Shown in pieces: positions 23,301-33,889 of a stretch of 64,000 bases of DNA (positions are counted from its first letter, which is position 1; each line of letters opens with the position of its first letter). The notes beneath the pieces were generated by a model. It was given only the letters and a program-made list of their open reading frames with translations. It made no database searches and was not told the origin of the DNA. The stretch is from Phycomyces blakesleeanus NRRL 1555(-) (taxonomy: Eukaryota; Mucoromycota; Mucoromycetes; Mucorales; Phycomycetaceae): NCBI RefSeq assembly GCF_001638985.1, contig NW_017265140.1:1426001-1490000 (forward strand), written 5' to 3'. The position numbers and the translations under genes were made by a program.

Positions 23301-25653
23301 TTCTAGGTCCAGACAGTGTAAATCCTTCATTTCCAGGTATTTCTTTCTTTTTATTTTTTATTTTCATGAAATTAGAGTATCATACAAAGTGTGTGTATTT
23401 GTGTTAAAATATACTTTTACTGGTTATCAGGATATGAAGCGTCTAGAAAAAACATATCTCTTACAAGTATGTAATATATAGATAGATTTTGCTAAAAATA
23501 CTAAATCATACCTTTGCATTATTTGATACTTATAATAGGTCCAAAAAATACTTCAAGGGCAGGACCCATTGTATCTTCTGGTCTTAACCGGAAGCATATA
23601 AATTATATACCAAGCATAAAGTTAAAAAACCTGCAATGGAAAAAACTTGATGCGCATCGAGTTCAGGATACTGTGTGGTCTCAAAACACTCTGCAAGACA
23701 ATACTCTGGAAAGTATTCTAAAGGATACTGGGGTTTTTGATACGATCGAAAAGATGTTCCCAGCCCAGGCTAATACATTTCTTGAACGTACACAAAAGAG
23801 GATCCAAGAAGGAAAATCAGAAAGAAAGTTGATCAAGTTTCTTTCCAAAGAAAAAAGTCAAAAGATCAGTAAGTTTTTTTTTTTTTTTTTTTTTTGGTTA
23901 CCCGAATATATATTTAAATCAAATTCTCTTTTCTATTTATTTACCTACTCTTGGTATAAAAGACATTGCAATTCTTTCAAAGATAAAGCGTGTACCATCT
24001 TTTGGGCACGTACGTAGACAGATACTCTGTTTTGACAAGGAGTTATGTACGGAAACATTTCTGGGAAACTTGCTGGCTTGCTCTCCTAGTAGAGATGATA
24101 ACACCAAAATAATGGAAATATATACCAAGAAGTCTGAAAGAGAATGTGAGGATTTAGACCTTCCAGAACAGTTTACGATTGAGATGCAAAAAATATACCG
24201 CTTCGAAAGCAGAATTCGATTTATGATTCTAAAAGTTCAATTTTGGGAAAGATATGATCATCTGGTGAAGGTACGGTATGAAAAACTGATAAATGTTTAA
24301 TAGGTGCAAGGATAGAACTTTATTAATACATATTTACTTTATTATAACATTAGAGCATGTCATTAATTATTGATGCCTCAGAAAAATTGAAGCAATCGGA
24401 AAATATGAAAGAGCTTCTACACGTAATATTAAGAGGCAGAAGTGCTAGATTAAATGAATATTGATATTAAATGCTGCTGTGTTATTCATACTTGTCAATT
24501 CGATATAGCTTATTCTAATGGTAGGAAACTTTATGAACGCCTCAAGCTTCCAGGGTGGAGCTTATGGAATGCACATTGCAAGTTTGAACAAGGTACAAAT
24601 ATAATCACACAAGAAAAGTTTCTAAACCTTCTTTTTTCTTAGTTGGTTGATACAAAAGCATCAAAGACATCAAGCCTGAGTTTATTGCATATATTGGTTG
24701 GCATTATCAGACGTCAATTCCCGCACCTTTTGGATATAACGGATGAGCTGAAGGATGTCAGACAAGCGGCTCGTGGTAAGTTAGAATTCGGAAAAGATTT
24801 CTGTAAATTAAAAATTAACATTGTATTAAAATTAGTGATGGCTAGTGTGCAGGATCTTGTTCAGCAGTACACAGAACTATGTCAAGGCTTAAAGGATTTG
24901 AAGGAAGAGCTAGAAGCACACTGGAAAGACGTACAGTTACCAAGCGAAGACTTTTTTGAACAAATCATGAGAGAACATTCGAACCATGTATCCGATTATG
25001 TTAATCGTCTCAAGAGCGTCTATTTACGTATGGATGAGGCATGGAAAGATACAATGGCGTATTATGGTGAAAGCAGTAAAGACATGCGTCCAGATGAATT
25101 TTTCAATGTTTTTGCAACATTTGTAACACACTGGAAGGTACGAAGCAGTAGCTTACTAACTATATATTAATTTATTTATTTAATGTTTAGGATGCACTAG
25201 TGGTAGAAGAGAAGCACACTAAAAGCAGAGCTTGCGAAGAAAAGCACAATTTCAGCGAAATTCAAAGAAAAGAATTGATTAATAGAAATAACAAGTCAAA
25301 ATTTGAGGCTACAGCATCTTCAGATATGTACTTTGATCGTAAGTGTGTGTGTGTGTGCTATTTATATACAATCTGAGTGCATAGTAATATAATCTATTTA
25401 TATAGAGATGGGAGATGACAGGAGAGTTATGGACAATTTGATAGAAAAGCTAAGAACAGGTGAAGGCGAGCGTCGCTCCCATCAGCGCAAAAAGAATCAC
25501 CACAGAACAGCTGCAGGAAATCACAACAAGGAGGTTCTGCGTTTACCGTTGACGGCAAACTGCCTTGAGAACGTTTTAGGGTCTGGTCGCTCAGACTCTA
25601 CAGAAATCATACAAACAGCCGAATTTCTTTTACAGACTTTACATGACGAATAA
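20359..25653 (+). CDS. Diaphanous-type formin (GBD/FH3-FH1-FH2-DAD)
   Basis: Twenty-two exons encode about 1271 aa: join(20359..20418, 20465..20901, 20987..21067, 21133..21199, 21267..21596, 21692..22044, 22122..22405, 22459..22587, 22647..22736, 22794..22973, 23036..23122, 23204..23233, 23307..23336, 23431..23466, 23539..23868, 23963..24270, 24354..24422, 24509..24592, 24643..24775, 24836..25137, 25191..25338, 25406..25653). Phases agree at all 21 junctions. Formins nucleate and elongate linear actin filaments for polarised growth and cytokinesis. The GTPase-binding/FH3 region is about residues 20-445 (RKLVCELLAFLC), then a short coil. The FH1 polyproline runs are about 645-700. FH2 runs from KLKNLQWKKLD (about 757) through LILMVGNFMNAS and LNKLVDTKASK to about 1140. 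The autoinhibitory DAD (MDNLIEKLRTGEGERR) is near 1198. The exon 7 acceptor at 22122 is the least certain border; the 9/10 and 12-14 mini-exons rest on frame and splice sites. The alternative ATG at 20328 runs into a stop. Confidence 0.88.
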
Positions 25654-26534
25654 AATATATCGTATCACAAATATATACCATTTAACTCTCCAAGACCCTC
25701 ATAAACAAGAAGATCCTGTTTGACCCTTTCTGTGGCTCCTTGTTCACACCGGCCATAAAAATAAATGACACCCGAAAATGATGCAGACTTTGAGAAGACA
25801 ATTCCAGAGGAAATACCATCAGGATATCGAAACCATAGAAAATACGCCACAAGTTGCAATCCTACCTGACCAGTCTCCTCAAAGCTTCCGCATAAGCTCA
25901 ATTAAACGTACATGATATGCAGATAATTAATGTAATTTCAATTCTCATTTCGTGAGAGACTGTTACTTTAACAGCCTCTGAAAAATACATGACCTGATAC
26001 CGAGGGTGCGGTCATGAAGAGTAGCTTTCTTAAAGACATCGAGACAGCTAGAATGGCTGTAGCAGACGGAATCCAAACGTTGCATATCAAAAACAGAAGT
26101 ACGCATGACTGCGAGGGTAACTGATTGAAAGACTCATCAGGATGATCATACCATTTCTTTTTCTTTAGGTATTGGATATTAAATATAACTTCGTTAGCAA
26201 AAAAAAAACCTCCAAGAGAAAATTGAAACAAATTCTAAAGCTTGGATTTCTACTTCAAATGTATCATAATTGATACTCTTAATAAGTGAAAGAATTCAAA
26301 ATATATCATAGAAGATTTAATTGTTTATAATGAACCTTTTTTCCACAATTATTTAATAATACAAACTTGGACATAGTTTTTGTACTGTATTGATTTTACA
26401 ATATTTTTTTTATTTCACATACATATAAAAGGTAAAACATAGGATTGGAATTTTAATAAAGTTGATTTTTTTTAGCAAAAAGGAAAACACTCCATATTCA
26501 TAACAATTGTAAAGAAAATCCAGCTACATGTCTG
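25654..26534. other. Interval between convergent formin and F-box gene; possible decayed coding fragment
   Basis: 880 bp between two gene 3' ends. On the minus strand about 25700-26230 has codon-like composition in several frames: one open to about 55 codons beginning MRTSVFDMQRLDS, and others at 25665-25901 and 25968-26231. They do not join into one frame with good splice sites and match no family I know. This may be an eroded gene fragment or chance. The 26230-26530 part is AT-rich 3' sequence. Confidence 0.4.
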
Positions 26535-28430
26535 CTAATTGAGCAGTGCATACTCCTTATTATGAATTATTTCCCAAGTATTTACGTTACTGTCGGAATC
26601 CATACAAAAGTCATACCTCTCAACTGACCCAAAGATAAATGATACGAATCCCCGTGAAAGAAGATTTTGTGTAGTAGCCTCTAGTGGTGATAAGAAAACT
26701 GCTGACTCGTCTGAAGAACTTGAGCAAAGTATGTTGTCTAATTCGGTAGAGTTGGAATATCTTTCGGCAATCTCTGCTTCACCTTCCGTTAAAACCCGCA
26801 ATTTGACCAGTGAATTCTGTGTCTTGCGGTCAAAATACATCTGGAGCCACGTTGATTTGGCTATAGGCATCAAAGAACTTTTAATAAAAAGGTAGTCGGC
26901 ACCTGAGTTTCCTGATTCCAACGGCGCATCCTTCTGAATAAATATGACCATATTACGACTTTCCTGTCCTGAATGCATTTTTGGTAACTGGTAAGAGATG
27001 TTTTCTAATTGTAGATACTTTAGATTTGTGTGTGGCATGCTAAAGCAGAGGTTATCTGTCGACAAGACGTTTGAGCAGGTTATTTGTGCACCGTGCAAAG
27101 ACATATATCTTAATTGTCTACAGCGAACCGAAATATAACTGAATAATTCTGTATCAATTTGACCAGTGTCAGTTTCGTCAGCATCGATATATAAAAGGCG
27201 TAATCCGTGCAAGGCGGGAGCTTCTGGTACTCCTGGACTCAGAGAGATGTTTACTTGCTTGAGGGTCAGCATTTTCAAAGCCGGGGAATTGTCCAATATT
27301 GTATCTAGCTGCACAGAAACGTCCTTTGCGCCCATATACAAGTACTTTAAATGATGACAAGCGCCAAGCGCAGTCGGGAGCGCCTCAAGATCAGTGAAAT
27401 TAAACTCAGATGTGATGCGAAGAGAAACTATGGTAGCTGGAAAGACTCGCATACATGATTTTACGGCTTGCTGAATACCAGGGTCTTCCACATTAGTACG
27501 TAAATAGGTACTGAAATGCTTGATCGAGTTATTAAACCCGAAAATAAGATCTGCAAGGGCAATATGAGACCATGCTGTTGGTGAAAATCCGGTAAGATTG
27601 AGTGTCTCAAGGTACGGGAAACAATTCGAAAGCTTTGGAAACATGGCTCGTGCTTCCTCATAGGAACTCTTTCTGTGCATTCCACCATGATTGTACAATG
27701 TAAAGCCGCGTAAGTTCGGATACTTGTGTACATAATAGCATAGCCAGCGAGAGTCTAAATTGAGAAAACCGACCCGCAACTTAACCAGCTTTCTTGCTGG
27801 TACGACCTTTTCTAAAGACAATACATCTTCGGAGGAAAGAGGAGCAAATACGGAACCAATGCGTAGGACTTCCAGCTGAGGTAATATGTCATGAAGAGTT
27901 TCGATATCAATTAGATTAAAAGGCCGTGTTCTAAAAGGAGAAAACTCGGTACAGAATAATACTCGTAGGTTTGGAAAAAATGTCATGAACTTCAGGAATT
28001 CCTTTACGCCATCTGATGCGGCGATTCGTGAGGGACTTATATGAAGCTGTGTGAGAGATGGCCAGACATCAAATACTGCAGGAATGTCTCGTGGAAATAA
28101 ATTTCTTGAAAGCTCAATTGAGAGGGATTGTAGATGTGGAAACTGACTTCGAATGGCATTAAGCTTCTCCACGGTCATTACGAGCTTCTGATCTAATGCT
28201 AGTATTCTGACTAGATGGCCGTTGTCTTGATAAGGGTTTTCTTCAGCTGTCGAGATGTCGCATAACTTCTCTAGCTGAATATCCGTCTCGATTGTTACTT
28301 CACGCCATATAACTTCATTAAAGGAATCATGCCATGATTTACAGACAACAGTACAAGTGCGCAATTCACTGGGTTGAAGAAGATTAGCTATCTTTGTTAG
28401 AATTTCAAAAGGCACCTCAGATGCAAGCAT
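26535..28430 (-). CDS. F-box/LRR-like protein (paralogue A)
   Basis: A single uninterrupted frame of 631 aa starts with MLASEVPFEILTKIANLL. Residues 4-45 are an F-box (PFEILTKIANLLQP, then TVVCKSWHDSFNEVIWREV), the part that binds Skp1 in SCF ubiquitin ligases. The rest shows irregular leucine-rich spacing (LKYLYMGAKDV, LKMLTLKQVNI, LKYLQLENISYQL), as in F-box/LRR proteins whose repeats pick the substrate. The C-terminal part has a conserved block MYFDRKTQNSLVKLRVLT and ends VSFIFGSVERYDFCMDS. Both blocks recur in the F-box gene at 33890-35803, so the two are paralogues. The substrate is unknown. It has no intron, unlike its paralogue. A TTTATAAGA box lies at 28486-28494 (minus strand), about 56 bp upstream of the ATG. 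Confidence 0.85.
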   Translation of the reverse strand: MLASEVPFEILTKIANLLQPSELRTCTVVCKSWHDSFNEVIWREVTIETDIQLEKLCDISTAEENPYQDNGHLVRILALDQKLVMTVEKLNAIRSQFPHLQSLSIELSRNLFPRDIPAVFDVWPSLTQLHISPSRIAASDGVKEFLKFMTFFPNLRVLFCTEFSPFRTRPFNLIDIETLHDILPQLEVLRIGSVFAPLSSEDVLSLEKVVPARKLVKLRVGFLNLDSRWLCYYVHKYPNLRGFTLYNHGGMHRKSSYEEARAMFPKLSNCFPYLETLNLTGFSPTAWSHIALADLIFGFNNSIKHFSTYLRTNVEDPGIQQAVKSCMRVFPATIVSLRITSEFNFTDLEALPTALGACHHLKYLYMGAKDVSVQLDTILDNSPALKMLTLKQVNISLSPGVPEAPALHGLRLLYIDADETDTGQIDTELFSYISVRCRQLRYMSLHGAQITCSNVLSTDNLCFSMPHTNLKYLQLENISYQLPKMHSGQESRNMVIFIQKDAPLESGNSGADYLFIKSSLMPIAKSTWLQMYFDRKTQNSLVKLRVLTEGEAEIAERYSNSTELDNILCSSSSDESAVFLSPLEATTQNLLSRGFVSFIFGSVERYDFCMDSDSNVNTWEIIHNKEYALLN

Positions 28431-29552
28431 AGTTGAAGAGAAATTAAATAAGAAGGATGTTTCCGAGTATACGTAAGGCCTAATGTCTTATAAAGGTTAT
28501 ATATGTATATATATACTGAGCGCTTGGCGTGATATTTGTGGGGCTGAGGCTGGCTATTGCCAAGAACTGCGGATCACACGCGTGCCACTGTTGCTGATAG
28601 GTCAATAAGACTAGAGGTATGTTTCCCTATTACACATATTCTTAGGTAACAGTAAAGTAGTTTCTTGGCTAAAGAGAACGAAAAAAAAGAGTTTGATAAA
28701 TAGCAGTAAATTCAACCTATTTATAGGATCATAAAAGAAGCAGAAGTAAAGACCAAATGGGTTGTTTTATAGACGATCTTGGATATATGAAATTGCCTTT
28801 TTATACACAAATATATGATGTGTACTTTCCTAAATTACACTTCTTCCGTCATAGAATATTGTACGTGAATATGTCCAAAGGCATAAGATTATTGAGAAAC
28901 AAATCATTAAAAAGGAAAGCGATAAAACATTGGAGAAAATATATTTCCAAATTTTCCTACCTTTTAGATAGTTCAAGATATGAGAATACACCGTTGACTA
29001 ATATATCAATTAAATAAAAAACAACAACAACAGTATTAAAGTATTGTCAGTCTATTGGGTTGGTAAACCCACATTTATATTTGATATACCTGGATTATTC
29101 CCGGTTTTTGTGCAATAAAGCCAAATGATGTATAAATGTCTTTTAAATCCAACACGTCGAACTCTTTAGTAAACAGTACTGGTAATAGCAGTAAACATTT
29201 CTATACAGTACAGCATATATATTATCAAAGCATTTCCTAGGATGTATAATCTTACACTATATCGACTCCATTAAAGCCATTCATTGTTGCTGTTTCTGTT
29301 ATTATTGTTTACACTGTGTCTTTATTTATCCTCTCTCAAGCAGATGTTTCTTGGGTTATTCTAGCTGTATGGTAAATATGCATGAACTCAAAGTAATACT
29401 GTACATGATGTATTTAAAGTATTGGGTTACATCTTAATATAGATTTCAGCCTGTTAGGAATATTGTACACCCATTCGTTTTATGACTCAAGTCCATTAAA
29501 CGTAGTGTATTAACGCCTTGGAATTAAAATAATAATAATTTGACCCGATATA
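28431..29552. other. Region between F-box gene A and the transposon, with a doubtful 86-codon ORF
   Basis: The left part is the promoter side of F-box gene A (TTTATAAGA at 28486-28494, GCCAAGCG at 28521-28528, both minus strand). A plus-strand frame at 28757-29017 begins ATG in an ACCAAATGG context and encodes 86 aa with a basic centre (KSLKRKAIKHWRKYISKF). It matches nothing I recognise and could be chance. The remainder up to the target site at 29551-29552 is AT-rich with no feature. Confidence 0.4.
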
Positions 29553-29583
29553 GGGTGCACCTTTTTTATAATAGACAATTTTT
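29553..29583 (+). repeat. Left terminal inverted repeat of the transposon
   Basis: Begins GGGTGCACC, then T6, ATAAT and GACAA-T5. It matches the right end in 30 of 31 positions (A instead of C at position 21). Target TA precedes it at 29551-29552. Confidence 0.92.
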
Positions 29584-29653
29584 GAAAAGAGGACATTTTT
29601 TGGAATTTAAGTACCGATTCCAAAATAGTATTTTAAAGTCAGAAATGTGATAT

Positions 29654-32025
29654 TTATTGATTTAATCTCAGCTTACGATGAGATTTGTGAAGCTTTGAGA
29701 ATTGTTTCACGATTTCAAATGCATGTTCAGCATCATGACCAAGACTGTAGGCATTGATGTAGGCAAAACTTTTGTGGAAGTATCTTCGAATTTTTTCAGG
29801 GACATCATCTTCTGGTGGGCAAACACTATCCAGAAACGAATTGATTTTTCTATTCAATGATTGAAAAGAATAATCACATTCACGTCGTGCTTCTTTCTTG
29901 GCTGCTCCCCAGTATCTTTCGATCCAATTACATTCACAGTGGTATTTTGGATACAGTTCAAATTTGTGTCTACTGCCTTCAACTATTTCTTCGAGTGCTG
30001 ATTTTTGGTTGGCAAAGTCTGGTTGTCCCTCCATAATATGGATTGCACAACATCTAGAATCAGCTGTCGCGACATTATTGCAAGAACGTTTTAAAGAGTA
30101 TCTCTCTGCTTCGTTTCTATACATAGAACGTTGCTGTAATATGCCGCGAAGGCCAATGAAATATTTTTTTGTATTTTTTATTCTAAATATGAATAGTTTA
30201 TAGACACGTCTTTTAGCATAAAGTGATCCCTTATTGTAATTGTATAAATTATGTTTCTATTCGGATAGGATTGTATATAAATCACTTACTTTATGGAGCC
30301 GAGACTCGATTACTTCATATTCTTTAAGTTTTTCTTCATTACTCTTTTTTTGAAAAAAAACTTTTTGCTGTTCTGCATAGTCGTATTGCTTTCTGACATA
30401 AAATGAGCTGTCACGAAATTTTCCCTGGCCTGAGTCACTGTCTTTTACTTCAATTGCACACAAGTTCATGTTTTGTGCCAAAAGAGCGTCTTCAGGATAG
30501 GCTTTATGATTGCTGCTTTGATCAAAAAGAAAGACAGCTACTGCATTTGGGTGTATGGCATTGAAAAGAGGTATTGTATCTGTAAGCTGGGCACACATAT
30601 GACTACTTTTCCAATAGCCTTCGTATTGAGCTCCAGGATAAAATACCACTCGCGAAGTTTTGTACTGGTTTCCTACATATCCTCTCATTGTTCCATGACA
30701 AGGGCATTGGAACTCGGAGATCATTATTGATCTACCCTCAGACTTTGGCAAACAATAGCTTTCACCATCTTCCACCCAGGCGTACTTTTGATAGTCATTA
30801 GCATAGAATGTACTTTCGTCATGTGTGACAAATACATGCTGTTTGACACCTTCTGTCAATTGAGGATATGACACAAGAGAAGGTGTAACATTGTCATATT
30901 TCTCAGAGTATTGATAGTATTCCATCATGCGTTTGCTCCATGCATTTCTATAAGTAAGCACATCCTCGCGCTCATGCCCATCAAAGTATACAACTTTTCC
31001 TGTAAAATAAACATAAGTTATATTAATGTGACATTCTATTTTTATAGAGAAAACCGCATTCTGGTTTTCTATATTTGCCTACCTAAATGCTTAAAATGAA
31101 ATCCCCAAGATATCAGCTTTCGTCTTAGGCAATATGTAGACAACGGCTTAATTGCACTACCTTCGATCTCTAACTCATCTGATAGTAAGCTGCTACCAAT
31201 GGCCTTAGGCAGAATGACTTCTTTCAAGTGGACTGAAAGTCCAGCAATACTTCTTTTAGCTCTTGGCTGACTTCTGAACCATTCGAGTATTTGCTGCTTG
31301 ATGACTTCATCATCAAGAACAGAGACACGTTTGGCATGCTTGCCTTGTGCACCAAGACTGATTCGTCTAGTCTCCAAATACTCCTTTGCATGTTGGCGAA
31401 TCTTACGGGCTCTGTACCAAGTAGATTTTTGCTTGTATACAATGTCGCTTGCAAACTTAGAAGCTGCCATTTTCTTCATGTCCGTATTGATCAAAGCATA
31501 TAAGTAATGATATGCTCCTTCGTACTTTCCCATCTCTGCTACACCAAGTTTTTGCTGCTCTGAAGTCGAACTGATGACAGGTACTGCGAACTTTGACAAG
31601 TCAATGATTGCGTCTTTTACTCTGCTTTTGAACTCTTCCTTTGACTCGACTTCATCTGCACTATCACTTTCTTCATCCAATCCAATTTCTGTCTCAGCAG
31701 AAGAAGAGTTTGCGATAGGCAAGAAAAAGGAGTCAACTCTAGCACTTCCTTTTGCTGCTTCTCTTTCTGCCTTTTTCAGTCTACGAACATGTCGAGATGA
31801 GTATGATGAACGATTGCGACTGTATTTTCCATTGAGAGCATCTTCAGCTTTTTTGGTCCAAGAAAGTCCGAGATTTTTGACATCACTGCCAGAAGATTCC
31901 GAAATCTCGGGGGTAGGATCAACTTCCTTTCTAACTAACTCTACACTTTCGCTCTGAGAGTGAGAAAGACTTTTAGCAGCAGCTTTTTGAGATAAAGCTC
32001 TCATTTTAGAATTGATTTTTGGCAT
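29654..32025 (-). CDS. DDE transposase of the TIR transposon
   Basis: Three exons, complement(join(29654..30133, 30290..30999, 31083..32025)), give 710 aa. Introns are 83 nt (GTAGGC/ACAG, phase 1) and 156 nt (GTAAGT/TTACAG, phase 0). The N-terminal 110 residues are Ser/Lys/Glu-rich, then a helical, basic, probably DNA-binding part (KSTWYRARKIRQHAKEY, SPLIT-type helices to about 300), then the catalytic domain starting KVVYFDGHEREDV. The acidic triad is best assigned to THDESTFYAND, FLFDQSSNHK and CNWIERYWGAAKKEAR. The combination YFDGHER, VTHDE and CHCEC/IERYWGAAK-type motifs is a widespread fungal transposase family, usually annotated only as hypothetical or DDE endonuclease. No inactivating change is visible. 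The third exon border was chosen to keep the frame; a reading into IGLRGILQ upstream of it would need another donor. Confidence 0.82.
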
Positions 32026-32117
32026 TGTCGATTGTGTTTTTATCAGGAACAAATTGTTTTTTTTTTAAAATAGATTGTCTTATTTAGTAACGTTTTACAT
32101 TATGCAAGTTGATAAAG

Positions 32118-32919
32118 AACTCAGTTGGTTATATTATTGGTTGAAAAATGAAGCCATCATTTTGGCCGCACTGCTTAAACACTGAGATGTTACCTTGTTT
32201 AAAAAAATATTTTTGCAGAAAAGTAGTAGATATCTCACCGCAGAGAGTTTCTAAATAGCATTAAGAGCATATTAAAGCGAACAGAACTCAAAAATATTAA
32301 GATTCCAGAAAGCCTTTTGGTTTTCTAGTTTTATTAATAAAAAATATTTATTTTGAAAAAGGGCATACTCTACTATATATAAGTGGATATTAAACTCAGT
32401 CGATTATATTATTGGTTGAAAAATAAAGCCATCATTTTGGCCGCACTGCTTAAACACTGAGATGTTACCTTGTCTAAAAAAATATTTTTGCAAAAAAGTA
32501 GTAGATGTCTCCCCGCAGAGAGTTTCTAAATAGCATTAAGAGTATATTAAAGCAAACAAAACTCAAAAATATTAAGATCCCAGAAAGCCTTTTGGCTTTC
32601 TAGTTTTATTAATAAAAAATACACACTATAAAAAGATACACTATACGTTACACAAATATCAAATTAAAACCCAGGGAGCATTATTATTGGCCAGAAAATG
32701 AGGACATTTTTTGAGCCTCCCTGCTTAAATATCGAAACTTCATCTTGCTTAAAGTTTTTTTTTTGCAGAGAAGTAAAAGAAGTCTCACCGCAGAGATCTT
32801 GTAAATAGTAAAGCAAACGACTCAGCGGTAACAAAATTCAAAAAAATTAAGATCCCATAAAGCCTTATGGTTTTCTAATTTTACATATAAAAATTGTCGA
32901 TTATAAAAAAGGTGCACCC
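32118..32919 (+). repeat. Three tandem ~275-bp subterminal repeats at the transposon right end
   Basis: Copies begin near 32118, 32393 and 32668 (period 275). Copies 1 and 2 are about 90 percent alike by eye; copy 3 is more diverged. Shared landmarks are TTATTGGTTGAAAAAT, GCACTGCTTAAACACTGAG, CCGCAGAGAGTTTCTAAATAG and a small hairpin AGAAAGCC-TTTT-GGCTTTCT (perfect in copy 2). Each copy ends in a TIR-like AAAA..GGGCATACTCTA / GATACACTATA / GGTGCACCCTA segment; only the third is the real end. Confidence 0.85.
32889..32919 (-). repeat. Right terminal inverted repeat of the transposon
   Basis: On the minus strand it reads GGGTGCACC-T6-ATAAT-C-GACAA-T5, the partner of 29553-29583. It is followed by TA at 32920-32921. 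Confidence 0.92.
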
Positions 32920-32921
32920 TA

Positions 32922-33889
32922 TATATATAAGGACAGAGTATAGATATTATTTATACGCTTATTCAGGAGTACATTGTTTATAGTCGTATGACAAGGAGTT
33001 GGTGTATTTAAGATTTGATACAAGTTTTCTGTATATCTAAAGAGACTAGATGTTCAAAAGATATATCATATTAACTACTAATTATTGCATTACATTGATT
33101 ACATCGTTGTGTGGGAGAAAAAGAAGAAGAATATTGGTTATACTGACAGTTATGTAAAAGAAACCCATGGTCTCATAATGCGTAGATGATGTACAGAGTA
33201 GGACAGACGCAAGAGAGTGATACAAGATGGTGAGGACACTTTATTATCACCTTTGAGTGCCTCTCTTCTTATACAAATAAGAGCTCATATAGCTATCATA
33301 GTGGATACTTAACTTAGGGCTGTTACAGACAGTATATATTTTAATTCACTTGGTCTTAAAAAATTGATATTCAATAGCTGAATTCCTTCTTCAGTCTTTC
33401 ACGTGAGAGAATTATGAACTTAAAACTAAAAAAAAAATGCCTGAAAAATAAAGGTTACAGAGGATACGTATGCTTTTGGTAGAAGCATTTTGTGTGTGCA
33501 TTGGGTTTGGCGTTTCTCATTGACTTTTCACTCAATAGGGCGAGGAGTGCTACATAGGCAGCATATAGCCAAGCGGTTTATAAGAGCAATGAAAAAGTTT
33601 CTTTTTGTTTTGTTTTGTTCGTTTAACTACCAGCGGATATTGCTGGCGTGCACTTGCCACTAGATTAAAGCTTACGATTTTTTTATTGTTCTTTTTTAGA
33701 TTGGTTTAGTCACTTCATTTGATCTCGGCTGAAGAAAATAAAACACAACCTAGTGTGTCCTATATACAACTCGGGATGCTCCGCTGTGACCAAACTCGCT
33801 CATCAGACATCCGCATAAATATCCGGATCTCTTGGATTTATTCCTGTTCCTCTTTCTTCTCCTGGCCTGCCTCTTTGGGATCTACTTTG
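32922..33889. other. Region between the transposon and F-box gene B
   Basis: About 970 bp without a recognised gene up to the ATG of F-box gene B. Near the gene are GCCAAGCG (33568-33575) and TTTATAAGA (33577-33585), both also present upstream of F-box gene A. The open frame extends upstream of 33890 through another ATG near 33776, so a longer N-terminus is formally possible. I prefer 33890 because the paralogue starts at the equivalent position. Confidence 0.5.
33577..33585 (+). promoter_or_regulatory. Putative TATA element of F-box gene B
   Basis: TTTATAAGA, directly preceded by GCCAAGCG. The same two words occur upstream of F-box gene A on the opposite strand (28486-28494 and 28521-28528). 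The distance to the ATG is about 305 bp, long for a TATA box unless there is a long leader. Confidence 0.3.

Larger units (their letters stand above)
29553..32919 (-). mobile_element. Complete TIR DNA transposon, Tc1/IS630-like DDE class
   Basis: The element is 3367 bp, bounded by terminal inverted repeats of 31 bp with one mismatch (29553-29583 and 32889-32919) that begin GGGTGCACC. A TA dinucleotide directly repeated at 29551-29552 and 32920-32921 is the expected target duplication of the Tc1/mariner-IS630 superfamily. Inside is a three-exon transposase without stops or frameshifts, on the minus strand, and about 860 bp of noncoding right end made largely of three tandem 275-bp units. Intact ends, target duplication and open frame suggest recent insertion. 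The element sits between two divergent F-box paralogues. Confidence 0.9.
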
